Below are positions 13,996 to 23,436 of a stretch of 33,322 bases of DNA, one piece after another (position 1 is the first letter of the stretch; each line of letters begins with the position of its first letter). This stretch comes from DBFJGL01 sp048394785 (GTDB taxonomy: Bacteria; Bacillota; Clostridia; Christensenellales; CAG-917). Location of the stretch: assembly GCA_048394785.1 (NCBI GenBank), contig DBFJGL010000011.1:1-33322 (forward strand), given 5' to 3'. Under the pieces are notes generated by a model that did not search any database, had not been told where the DNA came from, and saw only the letters and a program-made list of their open reading frames with translations. The position numbers and the translations under genes are program-made.

Positions 13996-14066
13996 GCATA
14001 TTTTGGAAGGATGATCCGACGCGCGTTTTTAATGGTGTTTAACATTGTCCAAATAGAGGAATTTTG

Positions 14067-14095
14067 TTGACTTAATATGTAAATATATATATAAT
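14067..14095 (+). promoter_or_regulatory. Strong sigma-A type promoter of secDF
   Basis: TTGACT (14067-14072) is followed after exactly 17 bases by a perfect TATAAT (14090-14095). The spacer is AT-rich. Transcription should start about 14102, giving a leader of roughly 25 bases before the GTG start of secD. Confidence 0.85.
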
Positions 14096-14126
14096 CTTAT
14101 TGTTTTACTTATATGGAGGTCATCCT

Positions 14127-15464
14127 GTGAACAAAAATAAGGCAATCGTAGTCCTTACGGTTATAAGCGTGTTCGTGATACTGATGGCGGTTTTCGCGTT
14201 GGTCAGTTTTCCTATCGGGAACACCGTTTACGATTACACGGGCTATGCAAAGACCATAAAGCTTGGTCTTGATATGTCGGGCGGCGTGTCCGCGGTTTTC
14301 CGCGTTGAGAACGACGGGCTCGGCGATTTGGATATGCGCATAGAGGGTACCGTAAACTCTTTGCAAAGTATGCTCGTGTCGAAAGGTTACACCGAGGCGG
14401 TTGTTACGACGTCCACAAGCGGCGGCGACAGATTTATCCGCGTCGAGGTGCCTGACGTCGACGACCCCGAGAGAGTGCTCGAACTTATCGGCAAACCTGC
14501 CACGCTGGAATTCAAAAAAGAAAATTCTTCGTCGGCAGACGCCATCATCGTGGGTAAGGATCACCTCGAAAACGCGTTTGTCACAACCGACGACAGCGGC
14601 AATTTCGCGGTAGGTCTTAAATTCAACACGGAAGGTACGAAGCTGTTTTCCGACCTTACAACCGAGTTGCAGGGCGGAAAGGAGATGTACATTTTCCTGA
14701 ACGGCGAACATTACAGAACGGTAACCGTCAACGAGCCCATACCCAACGGTCAGGCTATAATCAACAGCTCGGGCAATCCCTACACTTATCAGGAAGCGTA
14801 TGAATTTGCCACGCAGCTGCAGTCCGGTACTTTCGCGGTTAAACTGACGTCCACCGAAGTCAAGAACATTTCTCCGACTCTCGGCGCGAACGCAATTCAG
14901 AATGCGGTTATCGCAGGCGCAATCGGCATCGCGCTCATCTTCATTCTGATGGCGGTCGTTTACAGAGGACTCGGACTTGCCGCAGACCTTGCGCTTATCG
15001 TTTACATTCTGCTTCTGCTCTGGTTCTGCGCGCTTCTCCCTTGGGTTCAGCTCACTCTGCCGGGCATTGCCGGTATCCTGCTGTCCATCGGTATGGCGGT
15101 CGACGCGAACGTCGTCATATTCGAGAGAGTCAAAGACGAGTATAAGCATACTTCAAAACCCATTCCCACAAGCATAAAGGCGGGCTTCAAGCGTTCCGCC
15201 GCGGCAATCATAGACGGCAACATCACGACGCTTATCGGCGCGGTGGTGCTGTGGGTTATCGGTTCTGCGTCCATAGTCGGCTTTGCGGTGACGCTGTTCA
15301 TCGGTATCATTCTTTCGATGTTCACGTCGCTGGTCGTCACGAGATTGATTTTGAAGTGCTTTGTGCCGCTCAACAGCACAAGCGAAAAATTCTACGGTCT
15401 TAAACGCGCAAAACGCGAGGAAGAAAACGTCGAAGTTGTCGAAGGGGAGGAACAGGCTGTATGA
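14127..15464 (+). CDS. secD: Protein translocase subunit SecD
   Basis: SecD with SecF uses the proton or sodium gradient to pull exported proteins through SecYEG. The start is a GTG at 14127: GGAGGT at 14115-14120 is six bases before it, whereas the open frame back to a TTG at 14100 would put the ribosome site inside the gene and begins at the transcription start. The 445-residue protein has an N-terminal membrane segment (residues 5-27), the periplasmic head with GLDMSGGV, and the C-terminal six-helix RND domain with SPTLGANAIQNAV and DANVVIFERVKDEY. The head is shorter than in E. coli, as usual in Bacillota. The stop overlaps the secF start (ATGA). Confidence 0.95.
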   Translation: MNKNKAIVVLTVISVFVILMAVFALVSFPIGNTVYDYTGYAKTIKLGLDMSGGVSAVFRVENDGLGDLDMRIEGTVNSLQSMLVSKGYTEAVVTTSTSGGDRFIRVEVPDVDDPERVLELIGKPATLEFKKENSSSADAIIVGKDHLENAFVTTDDSGNFAVGLKFNTEGTKLFSDLTTELQGGKEMYIFLNGEHYRTVTVNEPIPNGQAIINSSGNPYTYQEAYEFATQLQSGTFAVKLTSTEVKNISPTLGANAIQNAVIAGAIGIALIFILMAVVYRGLGLAADLALIVYILLLLWFCALLPWVQLTLPGIAGILLSIGMAVDANVVIFERVKDEYKHTSKPIPTSIKAGFKRSAAAIIDGNITTLIGAVVLWVIGSASIVGFAVTLFIGIILSMFTSLVVTRLILKCFVPLNSTSEKFYGLKRAKREEENVEVVEGEEQAV

Positions 15465-16684
15465 AAAAGTCGGATAAATTCTTGAAAGCCTTCAATAACT
15501 TCAAAGTCAGCAAATATACAAAAGTCTGGTTCACCATACCCGCGGTTATTCTTGCCGTTGCAATCATAGTCATCGTTTCGATAGGCGCGACTACGGGCAA
15601 CTATTCCAATGCGGTCGGCATCGGCATCGACTTCGAAGGCGGTACCATTCTCACCGTTACGCTCGACGAGAGCAAGGGTTATACCTATGACGGCGAAGTC
15701 GACAAGATTAAAGACGCCATTCAGAGCGAAGGCGTTGCCGTAAGTTATACTCAGCGCGAGGACGGAGTCGGGACGGAGTTTTCTATGGTGTTCCGCTATA
15801 AGAACATCGACGGCGACGACGCAACCATTAACGAGCGCAATATCCGCATCCGCGATAAAATAGACGCGCTTTATCCCGACATTATAAATGCGGAAACCAC
15901 GTTTATCACATATGAGTCGATAGGCGCGACGGCGGCGAGCGATTTGCTTTCCAAAGCAGGTATAGCCATTGCGGTGTCCACGCTTCTTATCCTCATATAC
16001 ATCGTATTCAGATTTACGCTTGTCAGCGGTATCGCGGCGGTGCTCGCGCTGTTGCACGACGTCATCATTTTGTTTGCGTTGACGGTTATTTGCAGAATAC
16101 AGATAAACACTTCGTTCGTAGCGGCAGTCATCACAATAATCGCGTATTCGATTAACAATACGATTATAATCTTCGACCGTTGCCGCGAAACGCTGAAACC
16201 GTTGAAGGGACAGAAAAATATCAATTACAGAGAAATCGGCGACAACGCGGTTATCGAAAATATGAACAGAACGGTGCTGACAACCGTCACCACTATGTTC
16301 GCGATTATTTTCCTTGCCATACTCGGAAGCGATTCCATACGCGAATTCGCAGTGCCGATTATCCTTGGTCTTGTGGCAGGCTTCTATTCGTCAGTGTTCC
16401 TCGCAACGCCTATGTGGAGTGCTTTGAGTTATCAGTACGATAAGCTCCGCGAGAAATACGCGACGCGTAAAGGAGTAACCTACGAGAAGAAGGACGAGGA
16501 GGAGGTTGACCTCACCGTCGCAAAGGATAAGAGAGAGGACGACGATGAGTTCGTGAGCGGCAGGAGCGTTAAGACGGCAGGAGAAAGTACGAAAGCAAAA
16601 TCCGCGTCCAAACCGCAGAACAAGCCGAAAAACAAACCTATCTATAAGTATTCCAAGAAGAATACGACGTTCAAGAAAAAGTAA
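15461..16684 (+). CDS. secF: Protein translocase subunit SecF with long basic tail
   Basis: The 407-residue protein starts MKKSDKFLKAFNNFKVSKY and has one N-terminal membrane span, the GIGIDFEGGTI motif of the SecF head, and the five-helix RND domain with ESIGATAASDLLSKAG and YSINNTIIIFDRCRE. Typical SecF proteins have about 300-320 residues; here a hydrophilic tail of about 80 residues follows (from DEEEVDLTVAKDKRED), ending in a Lys/Pro/Asn-rich stretch and TTFKKK. The ATG overlaps the secD stop and is preceded by GGGGAGGA. YajC in this window also carries an unusually long charged tail, so both may share a role such as binding the ribosome or membrane. Confidence 0.95.
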   Translation: MKKSDKFLKAFNNFKVSKYTKVWFTIPAVILAVAIIVIVSIGATTGNYSNAVGIGIDFEGGTILTVTLDESKGYTYDGEVDKIKDAIQSEGVAVSYTQREDGVGTEFSMVFRYKNIDGDDATINERNIRIRDKIDALYPDIINAETTFITYESIGATAASDLLSKAGIAIAVSTLLILIYIVFRFTLVSGIAAVLALLHDVIILFALTVICRIQINTSFVAAVITIIAYSINNTIIIFDRCRETLKPLKGQKNINYREIGDNAVIENMNRTVLTTVTTMFAIIFLAILGSDSIREFAVPIILGLVAGFYSSVFLATPMWSALSYQYDKLREKYATRKGVTYEKKDEEEVDLTVAKDKREDDDEFVSGRSVKTAGESTKAKSASKPQNKPKNKPIYKYSKKNTTFKKK

Positions 16685-16697
16685 AATATTCGTTACG

Positions 16698-16722
16698 GTG
16701 CGCCCTTTAAGGGCGCACTTTC
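16698..16722 (+). terminator. Hairpin, probable terminator, after secF
   Basis: GTGCGCCC (16698-16705) pairs with GGGCGCAC (16711-16718); the stem closes tightly around TTTAA and is followed only by TTTC. It may end secDF transcripts partially, allowing some read-through into recJ 20 bases further on. Confidence 0.6.
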
Positions 16723-16744
16723 ACAAAGGGGAATATCAGGGGAA

Positions 16745-19036
16745 ATGACCATCACCGCGCAAAAGTTCGACGACGCGAATAAGGACAGAGCATGCACTCT
16801 GTCGCAACGACTCGGAATTTCCGAGCGTTTCGCGCTGTTGCTTTTGTCAAGAGGTATGCGCGAGGACGAAGTCGTTCCGTTTCTGAAACCGAGCATAGCG
16901 GATATGTCGTCGCCGTTTGCCATAGACGGTATGAAAGCTGCGGCGGACAGACTGCTTAAAGCGGTTAAAAATAAGGAGAGCATTCTCATTTTCGGAGATT
17001 ACGACTGCGACGGCATATGCGCCATATCCGTGCTTATGCTTGCGCTTCGCGATAGAGCCGACGTGTTTTATTTTATTCCCGACCGAAATAAAGACGGCTA
17101 CGGTATGAGCGTAGACGCGCTTAAAAGCATTATTGCTTCCCGTCGTCCCGATATAGTTGTTACCGTGGACTGCGGAATAACCTCCGCAGCGGAAGTCGAC
17201 TATCTGAAAAGCGAGGGGATAGACGTAATAGTCACCGACCACCACGAGCCGCAGGAGGTTTTGCCCGATTGCATAATAGTCGACGCAAAACTGTCGAAAC
17301 AGGGATTTTACGATTATTGCGGCGCGGGCGTCGCGCTGAAACTCGTTGAGGCGATGTTTGGCAGAGACGAGGCGGTCAAATATATTGATATAGCCGCAAT
17401 AGCAACCATTGCGGACGTCGTGCCGTTGAGGGCGGACAACAGAATAATAGCGTATTTCGGACTTAAAGCGATAAAAGAAAAACCGCGTAAAGGCATATCT
17501 TTGCTGTTGGGGCGCGACAGTGCCGATTCGGGCGAAATTATGTTCAAACTCGCGCCGAAAATCAACGCCGCAGGCAGATTGGGTTCGGCGATGAAAGCGG
17601 TGGATTTGTTCCTCGGCGACGATTATTTTCTGTTGAAATCGCTGTGCGAGGAGTTGAACCGCGACAATGAGAAGCGCAAAGAGCGTTGCGAAAAGGTAGT
17701 GGCCGACGCAAAAAAAATGCTGAGAGGACGCGATTTTTCAAAGGTCGGAATGATAGCTTTGTACGGCGAGGGCTGGGAGGCCGGCGTGCTCGGAATAGCC
17801 GCGGCTCGGCTGACGGAGGAGTTCAAACGACCGTCAGTTCTGTTTACCGACAGCGGCGGCGAGTTGAAAGGTTCGGCTCGCTCCGTACCTTCCGTCAACG
17901 TCTTTGAGCTTTTTTCGTCGCTGTCGTCTTACTTTATATCTTTCGGAGGGCACGCGCAGGCGGCAGGCGCGTCGGTAGAGAAAGCTCGGTTTGACGAGTT
18001 TGCGAAAGCCGTCAACGAAAAAGTTCTGTCCGAGCATTCGCTTGACGAATTCACTCCCGATACCGAGTGCGAAATGTCGCTTGACGACAACGGAAATTTG
18101 CTTCGCTTCGCCAAGGAATTGCAGATGTTGGAGCCCACCGGTTACGGCAATCCGAAGCCTACGTTTTTGATGTCGGGTGAGAATTTCAAATTTGAAAGCA
18201 TAGGTTTTACTCCGCACGTAAAATGCAAAAGAAACGGGTGCGACTTGCTCGGGTTCTCGCGGTTTCCAATGCTTGTTGCGGCAGGCGCGGGAAGCGTCAG
18301 ATTAGAAGTTACGCTCGGCATAAACACATTTCAGAATAACGTATCCGCGGAAGGCATAATCAAATCCGCGGCGATAGAGAAACTCAACGTATCCGACGAG
18401 GCGTGCGCGGTAAACTCGCTGCATCAGCTCGAATACGAGGGACGGGTTGACGTTGAACAGATTGACGCAGACCGATTGAGCGAGCTTCTCGCAATGCCGT
18501 TCGGTACGCTTGTCGTGTGTTTTAACGGCAGCGATTACGAGAGGCTGATAAACGCCGTAGGGCGCGCGGCTGACGCAGGCGTTGCGGTGGGCAACACCGG
18601 CAGGTTGAATCCGCAGACGACGGTATTGGTTGCTCCTCAGCAAGACTTTGACTTCGGGTTTTATTCCGACGTGGTGATTTGCGGCAGACCTCTGAGCGAC
18701 GGATATATTGCGTATATAGAAAAGTTCGGAGTAAAAACATATGCTTTCGGCGATTGTTCCGCAAATCGAATAAGCGTTACGCTTCCTCGTATGCGCTCGG
18801 TTTTCAATGAGTTGAGAGCGTTGTCGTCGGGGCGCGAGCGCGCGCAGAGTCCGTCGAAATTGTTTGCGCTCATAAGAGATAAACTTAAAATTTCTCAAAG
18901 CGAATTTTTCGCCACGCTGAAAATGTTGCAGGATACGGACTTGATTTCCGTGTCGGAGAGGGGTATTATTAACGTATCCAATAAAAAGACGGATTTGACT
19001 CAATCCGTTGTTTACAGGAATATAATCGCGCAATGA
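16745..19036 (+). CDS. recJ: Single-stranded-DNA-specific exonuclease RecJ
   Basis: RecJ is a 5'-3' single-strand exonuclease used in recombination and mismatch or base repair. The 763-residue protein carries the DHH phosphoesterase motifs in order: IFGDYDCDGICA (D85, D87, D89), VTVDCG (D142), VTDHHEP (D165-H166-H167), and an aspartate in IAAIATIADVVPL. The DHHA1 domain shows FGGHAQAAGASV, followed by the OB-fold region with LEPTGYGNPKPTF. Beyond about residue 560 is the long C-terminal region seen in many Bacillota RecJ proteins, ending in a possible winged-helix segment (LKISQSEFFATLKMLQDTDLISV). AGGGG lies before the ATG. The gene ends inside the start of rel (ATGA). Confidence 0.95.
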   Translation: MTITAQKFDDANKDRACTLSQRLGISERFALLLLSRGMREDEVVPFLKPSIADMSSPFAIDGMKAAADRLLKAVKNKESILIFGDYDCDGICAISVLMLALRDRADVFYFIPDRNKDGYGMSVDALKSIIASRRPDIVVTVDCGITSAAEVDYLKSEGIDVIVTDHHEPQEVLPDCIIVDAKLSKQGFYDYCGAGVALKLVEAMFGRDEAVKYIDIAAIATIADVVPLRADNRIIAYFGLKAIKEKPRKGISLLLGRDSADSGEIMFKLAPKINAAGRLGSAMKAVDLFLGDDYFLLKSLCEELNRDNEKRKERCEKVVADAKKMLRGRDFSKVGMIALYGEGWEAGVLGIAAARLTEEFKRPSVLFTDSGGELKGSARSVPSVNVFELFSSLSSYFISFGGHAQAAGASVEKARFDEFAKAVNEKVLSEHSLDEFTPDTECEMSLDDNGNLLRFAKELQMLEPTGYGNPKPTFLMSGENFKFESIGFTPHVKCKRNGCDLLGFSRFPMLVAAGAGSVRLEVTLGINTFQNNVSAEGIIKSAAIEKLNVSDEACAVNSLHQLEYEGRVDVEQIDADRLSELLAMPFGTLVVCFNGSDYERLINAVGRAADAGVAVGNTGRLNPQTTVLVAPQQDFDFGFYSDVVICGRPLSDGYIAYIEKFGVKTYAFGDCSANRISVTLPRMRSVFNELRALSSGRERAQSPSKLFALIRDKLKISQSEFFATLKMLQDTDLISVSERGIINVSNKKTDLTQSVVYRNIIAQ

Positions 19037-21168
19037 ACGAACTGTTGGTTAAACTCAGAAAGGCTTATCCCGAAAAGTACGCCGTGATAAAAAAGGCGTA
19101 CGAGTTTGCCGCTGCCGCGCACGATGGGCAGAAGCGCAGTTCGGGAGAAGCGTATTTCGTACACCCTTGCGCGGTGGTGGAAATTCTTGCCGATTTCGGT
19201 TTTGACAGTTCCACCGTGATTGCGGCGTTTTTGCACGACGTGCTCGAAGACACGCCGGTTACTCCCGAGCAGCTGAGAGAAGAATTCGGCGACGAGGTGC
19301 TCGAACTCGTAGAGGGCGTTACAAAACTCGATAAACTTCAATTCGTAAACCGCGAAGAAGCGCAGGCAGAAAATTTCCGAAAGATTTTCTTTGCAATGGC
19401 AAAGGATTTGCGTGTAATCATAATTAAACTTGCCGACAGATTGCATAATATGAGGTCGCTCGAATATCTGCCTCCCGAAAAACAGCAGTACATTTCGCGC
19501 GAAACGCTGGATATTTACGCGCCGCTTGCAGGCAGATTGGGCATATCTTTCTTCAAGTGCGAGCTCGAAGATTTGGCAATGCGTTATATCTATCCCGACG
19601 AATATGCGCATATTACGGAGGGCGTAAGCAAAAAGCGTTCCGAGCGGCAGGGGTTTTTGGACGCGATTTGCAAGCAGATTGTGGAGCGGCTTGACAAATT
19701 GCACATTCACGGAGAGGTGAACGGCAGACCTAAACACTTCTATTCCGTGTACAAAAAGATGAAAAATCTCAATATCGAAATTGACCAGATATACGATTTG
19801 CTTGCCGTGCGCATCATCGTTGACACGGTAAAAGACTGCTATACAATGCTCGGCGAAATTCACACTATGTGGAAGCCCATGCCGGGCAGGTTCAAAGATT
19901 ATATCGCAATGCCCAAAGCCAACAACTATCAGTCGTTGCATACCACGGTCGTGACGCCTTTCGGCGAAACCTTCGAGATACAAATCCGCACTTACGAAAT
20001 GCATAAAATAGCGGAGTACGGAATTGCCGCGCATTGGAAGTATAAAGAGGGCACTACAAGTACGGACAGCGACCTCGACAGTAAAGTCAGATGGTTACGC
20101 GAGGTTATGGACGCGCAAAAGGATATAGGCGGCGCAAAGGAATTTATGGACGCCGTAAAAATCAACGTGTTCGACGACGAAGTGTTCGTGTTCACGCCCA
20201 AGGGAGACGTCTACGGCCTGCCCGTAGGCTCGACGCCCATCGACCTTGCATATAAAATTCACTCCGCAATAGGCAACAAGTGCGTCGGCGCAAAGATTAA
20301 CAAGAAAATAGTGCCGCTGTCCACAAAATTGCAGACGGGCAATATCGTTGAAATCATAACGTCCAACGCGGGCAAAGGACCGAGTCTTGATTGGCTCAAA
20401 TTCGTGCATACCGCGTCTGCGCGCTCCAAAATCCGTTCTTATTTCAAGAAAGAGATGAAGGAGGAAAATATTCACCGCGGCAAGGATATGCTCGAAAAGG
20501 AGGCTCAGCGCAAGGGGTATAACCTCAGCGAACTTATGCTTCCGCAGGTTTTGGAGGGTATATATCAGCGCCAGTCGTTAGGCGGCGAAGATGATTTGTA
20601 CGCGGCGGTCGGCTACGGCGGACTCAGCACCGTGCAAGTGCTTACAAAGCTGATTGAAGGTTTCAAGAAGTCAAAGCCGATGACTCTTGACGAACTTGAA
20701 ATCAAGTCGGACAAACCGAAACAAGCCCACTCGAAAAGCGGTATTCTAATCAATGGAAACGCCAATTTCACCGTTAGAATGGCGCAATGCTGTATGCCTG
20801 TGCCGGGGGATGAAATTGTCGGATATATCTCGCGCGGACGCGGCGTATCGGTACACCGTAAAGATTGTCCCAACGTCAAAGGTATGGAAGATGAAAGACT
20901 TATCGACGCAAGTTGGGATACCGACGGCAACGAAAGTTTCAACGCCACGCTTATGATAACCGCGGAAAACAGAGGGGGATTGCTTGCTACCGTCACAGCG
21001 CATATTGCCGCCGCTAAAATGGCGATTATGGGTGCGAACCTCAAAATCGACGAGAAAGACGGTCTGGCTGAAATCCTCATTACGGTGCAGATTAAAAATA
21101 TAGGCGACCTCGAAGACCTTGTGCGCAAAATCAAGAGCGTGGAAGGCGTTTTGGAAGTAAGAAGATAG
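19033..21168 (+). CDS. rel: Bifunctional (p)ppGpp synthetase/hydrolase Rel
   Basis: Rel makes and degrades the alarmone (p)ppGpp in the stringent response. The 711-residue protein has the full long-RSH layout: the HD hydrolase domain (VHPCAVVEIL, AAFLHDVLEDTPVT, IIKLADRLHNMRSL) to about residue 190, the synthetase domain (KNLNIEIDQIYDLLAVRIIV, GRFKDYIAMPKANNYQSLHT) to about 340, TGS (VFVFTPKGDVYGLPVGSTPIDLAY) near 380-440, a zinc-finger/RIS region with QCCMPVPGDEIVGYI and HRKDCPNV, and the C-terminal ACT domain (LLATVTAHIAAAKMAI to the end). Both catalytic sites look intact. ATGA overlap with recJ indicates co-translation. There is no obvious terminator in the next 180 bases. Confidence 0.97.
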   Translation: MNELLVKLRKAYPEKYAVIKKAYEFAAAAHDGQKRSSGEAYFVHPCAVVEILADFGFDSSTVIAAFLHDVLEDTPVTPEQLREEFGDEVLELVEGVTKLDKLQFVNREEAQAENFRKIFFAMAKDLRVIIIKLADRLHNMRSLEYLPPEKQQYISRETLDIYAPLAGRLGISFFKCELEDLAMRYIYPDEYAHITEGVSKKRSERQGFLDAICKQIVERLDKLHIHGEVNGRPKHFYSVYKKMKNLNIEIDQIYDLLAVRIIVDTVKDCYTMLGEIHTMWKPMPGRFKDYIAMPKANNYQSLHTTVVTPFGETFEIQIRTYEMHKIAEYGIAAHWKYKEGTTSTDSDLDSKVRWLREVMDAQKDIGGAKEFMDAVKINVFDDEVFVFTPKGDVYGLPVGSTPIDLAYKIHSAIGNKCVGAKINKKIVPLSTKLQTGNIVEIITSNAGKGPSLDWLKFVHTASARSKIRSYFKKEMKEENIHRGKDMLEKEAQRKGYNLSELMLPQVLEGIYQRQSLGGEDDLYAAVGYGGLSTVQVLTKLIEGFKKSKPMTLDELEIKSDKPKQAHSKSGILINGNANFTVRMAQCCMPVPGDEIVGYISRGRGVSVHRKDCPNVKGMEDERLIDASWDTDGNESFNATLMITAENRGGLLATVTAHIAAAKMAIMGANLKIDEKDGLAEILITVQIKNIGDLEDLVRKIKSVEGVLEVRR

Positions 21169-21350
21169 ACGCCTGCAATAAATGCGCGTCCGATTGCACC
21201 GTATATACGCGTGTCAAAGTCCGCAACAAAGCCGCATCGGCATCGTAAACGGATATAACAGATATAATAAATTCAATAAACATAAAAAGAGTACATAAGC
21301 ATATAATCAAACTCGCAAAAGAGTGCTCGCAAACACGGAGCGGTAACACT

Positions 21351-21959
21351 ATGAAACTTATACACATTTTAACAAGTCCGCTTGACACAAACACTTACGT
21401 CGTAATAAACGGCGGCGAGGCTTTCGTCGTGGATCCCGGCGACGGAGCCGATGAAATAATGCGTTTGATAAGAGCGGAAGGCGCAAAGCTTACCGCCGTA
21501 CTGCTCACTCACGGACACGCGGACCACATAGGGGCGGTTGCCGCGCTGCAACGCGAAGGAGCGCACGTTTTTATACATCGAAACGACTTCGACATAGCGT
21601 CAAGCTTCAAAAATATGGCTTTTGCGCTGGGATATACGGTGGAAAAATTTACGCCCGACGTCTTGCTGGCAGGCGGCGAAACGCTTGCGATAGCAGGGCT
21701 CAAAGTAAAGGTTATGCACACGCCGGGGCATACCGCAGGCGGAGTATGCTATATTGTCGGAAATAAGATTTTTACGGGCGACACCTTGTTTTATATGTCG
21801 TACGGGCGAACGGATTTTCCGACGGGCAACTTCAAAGAACTCAAAAATTCCATTATCAACAAGTTGTTTGCGCTGAATGAAGATTATGAAGTATTCAGCG
21901 GTCACGGCGATACCACCACGCTTGATTTCGAACGTCGCAACAATCCCGTAAAAGCCTGA
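21351..21959 (+). CDS. Metallo-beta-lactamase-fold hydrolase (glyoxalase II-like)
   Basis: The 202-residue protein begins MKLIHILTSPLDTNTYVV and has the MBL metal motifs: VVDPGDGAD, LLTHGHADHIGAV (HxHxDH), HTPGHTAGGVCY, FTGDTLFYMSYGRTDFPTG and FSGHGDTTTLDFERRNNP. This places it in the YcbL/hydroxyacylglutathione hydrolase-like branch of dinuclear zinc hydrolases, short form without the glyoxalase II C-terminal domain. The physiological thioester substrate is not known. In Clostridia a gene of this kind is commonly found between rel and hemZ, as here. The 182-base gap to rel has two TATAAT-like boxes (21263 and 21302) but no convincing -35. Its stop overlaps the start of hemZ (TGATG). Confidence 0.9.
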   Translation: MKLIHILTSPLDTNTYVVINGGEAFVVDPGDGADEIMRLIRAEGAKLTAVLLTHGHADHIGAVAALQREGAHVFIHRNDFDIASSFKNMAFALGYTVEKFTPDVLLAGGETLAIAGLKVKVMHTPGHTAGGVCYIVGNKIFTGDTLFYMSYGRTDFPTGNFKELKNSIINKLFALNEDYEVFSGHGDTTTLDFERRNNPVKA

Positions 21960-23353
21960 TGATTACGCTGTTTATCGACAACGAGAACTATCTCAACGAC
22001 TTATCGGAACTTGTGCGACCGTTTGAGCAAAGAACGGATGAAAATATTTCCGTCCGCTTAGAATACCGAAATATGTGCGGCGAATTGCGCGTTGACATAT
22101 ATGCGGACAAGTTTGAAAACTTTAAGAAAATTTATCGCTTCCCCGTTTGTTCGAGTGCGCAAGGACTTGAAAAAAAGAGAGAGGAAAAGAGATGCCTTAA
22201 AATTGCGTTGTACAGAACGCTGGTGTTTCTGACGGGAATAAATCTTCCTTACGGCTGTCTTACGGGCATACGCCCGACAAAACTCTTTTCCGAGTACGGG
22301 GAGAATGCAAGGCAAGTTTTTTTGCAGGACTTTTCGGTGTCCGAGCGCAAGGTCGATTTGATTGAACGCACGACAGCAGTTCAATCGCCCGTGCGCAACC
22401 GCGGCGACGGTCACGACGTGTTCGTGTTCATTCCTTTTTGTCCCACGAGGTGCGCGTACTGCTCTTTCATATCTCTGCCTTTGGACAGGCAGAAGAAACT
22501 TGTCGAGCCGTACGTCGAGAAGCTGATTGAAGAAATCGATTTAATTAAACACATTGTAAAAACGCGCAATATAGATGTGCGTTCGGTATACGTCGGAGGT
22601 GGAACGCCGACTTCGATTTCACCGCTTTTATTGGATAGAATATTGAAATCGCTGACCTTTGACGTAAAAGAATTTACTGTGGAAGCGGGCAGACCGGATA
22701 CGCTCTCGGAAGATATTGTCGGAGTACTGTCCGATAACGGCGTCAACCGCATTTCCGTAAATCCGCAGACTTTCAACGACAAAACGCTTCAACTTATCGG
22801 GCGCAGACATACCTGTGCCGATTTCGAGCGCGCATACGCGCTCGCCGAAAATAAGTTCGATATAAACACCGATTTGATCGCAATGCTTCCGGGGGAGAGT
22901 TTCGAGGATTTTGCGTATTCTGTGGATAAAGCCGCGGAGTATAATCCCGCAAACGTAACTGTGCATACCCTTTATCTTAAAAAGGGCAGCGCGCTGAAAG
23001 CGGCGGGATATAAGCACGCCGATTACGATACAGCCGTAAAAATGGTGGATTACGCCTACGATACGCTGTCGGGAAAAGGTTATAACCCTTATTATATGTA
23101 CAGACAGAAATACACGGGCGGCAATCTCGAAAACGTGGGTTACGCAAAAGCGGGCAAGGAGTGCGTCTATAACGTGGATATAATGGAGGAGGACACGTCC
23201 ATTCTCGCGGCAGGCGCGGCGGCTATATCCAAGAAGTTGACAAAAAGCATAAATCTAATCGAGCGCAACGCCAATTTCAAAGAACCGCTCGAATATATCA
23301 AACATTTCGATACGGTAATAAAAAGGCAGAAACAATTCTGGTTGGGAGAATAG
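21959..23353 (+). CDS. hemZ: Radical SAM coproporphyrinogen dehydrogenase-like protein HemZ
   Basis: The 464-residue protein has an N-terminal domain of about 150 residues with the HemZ-typical YGCLTGIRPTKL, then a radical SAM core with the iron-sulfur motif CPTRCAYCSF (C161, C165, C168), VYVGGGTPTS, FTVEAGRPDTL, RISVNPQTFNDKTL and INTDLIAMLPGE. HemZ is related to oxygen-independent coproporphyrinogen III oxidase HemN and is common in anaerobic Clostridia, often without a full haem pathway, so the real substrate is uncertain; HemW-like haem handling is an alternative. Its TGATG overlap with the MBL gene suggests one transcript. The GPH symporter gene comes from the other side 83 bases later, and I see no clear terminator between them. 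Confidence 0.88.
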   Translation: MITLFIDNENYLNDLSELVRPFEQRTDENISVRLEYRNMCGELRVDIYADKFENFKKIYRFPVCSSAQGLEKKREEKRCLKIALYRTLVFLTGINLPYGCLTGIRPTKLFSEYGENARQVFLQDFSVSERKVDLIERTTAVQSPVRNRGDGHDVFVFIPFCPTRCAYCSFISLPLDRQKKLVEPYVEKLIEEIDLIKHIVKTRNIDVRSVYVGGGTPTSISPLLLDRILKSLTFDVKEFTVEAGRPDTLSEDIVGVLSDNGVNRISVNPQTFNDKTLQLIGRRHTCADFERAYALAENKFDINTDLIAMLPGESFEDFAYSVDKAAEYNPANVTVHTLYLKKGSALKAAGYKHADYDTAVKMVDYAYDTLSGKGYNPYYMYRQKYTGGNLENVGYAKAGKECVYNVDIMEEDTSILAAGAAAISKKLTKSINLIERNANFKEPLEYIKHFDTVIKRQKQFWLGE

Positions 23354-23436
23354 TTCTGCCTGTTAATACTGAATTGCTTTTGCGGTTTAATATCGCGTAT
23401 GTTTTTTCGGTTTAAGCCGTTTTCAATCTATACCGA

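Noticed and set aside
14100..14126. TTG start for secD
   Set aside because: It would place the GGAGGT ribosome site inside the gene and coincides with the expected transcription start; the GTG at 14127 is spaced correctly.
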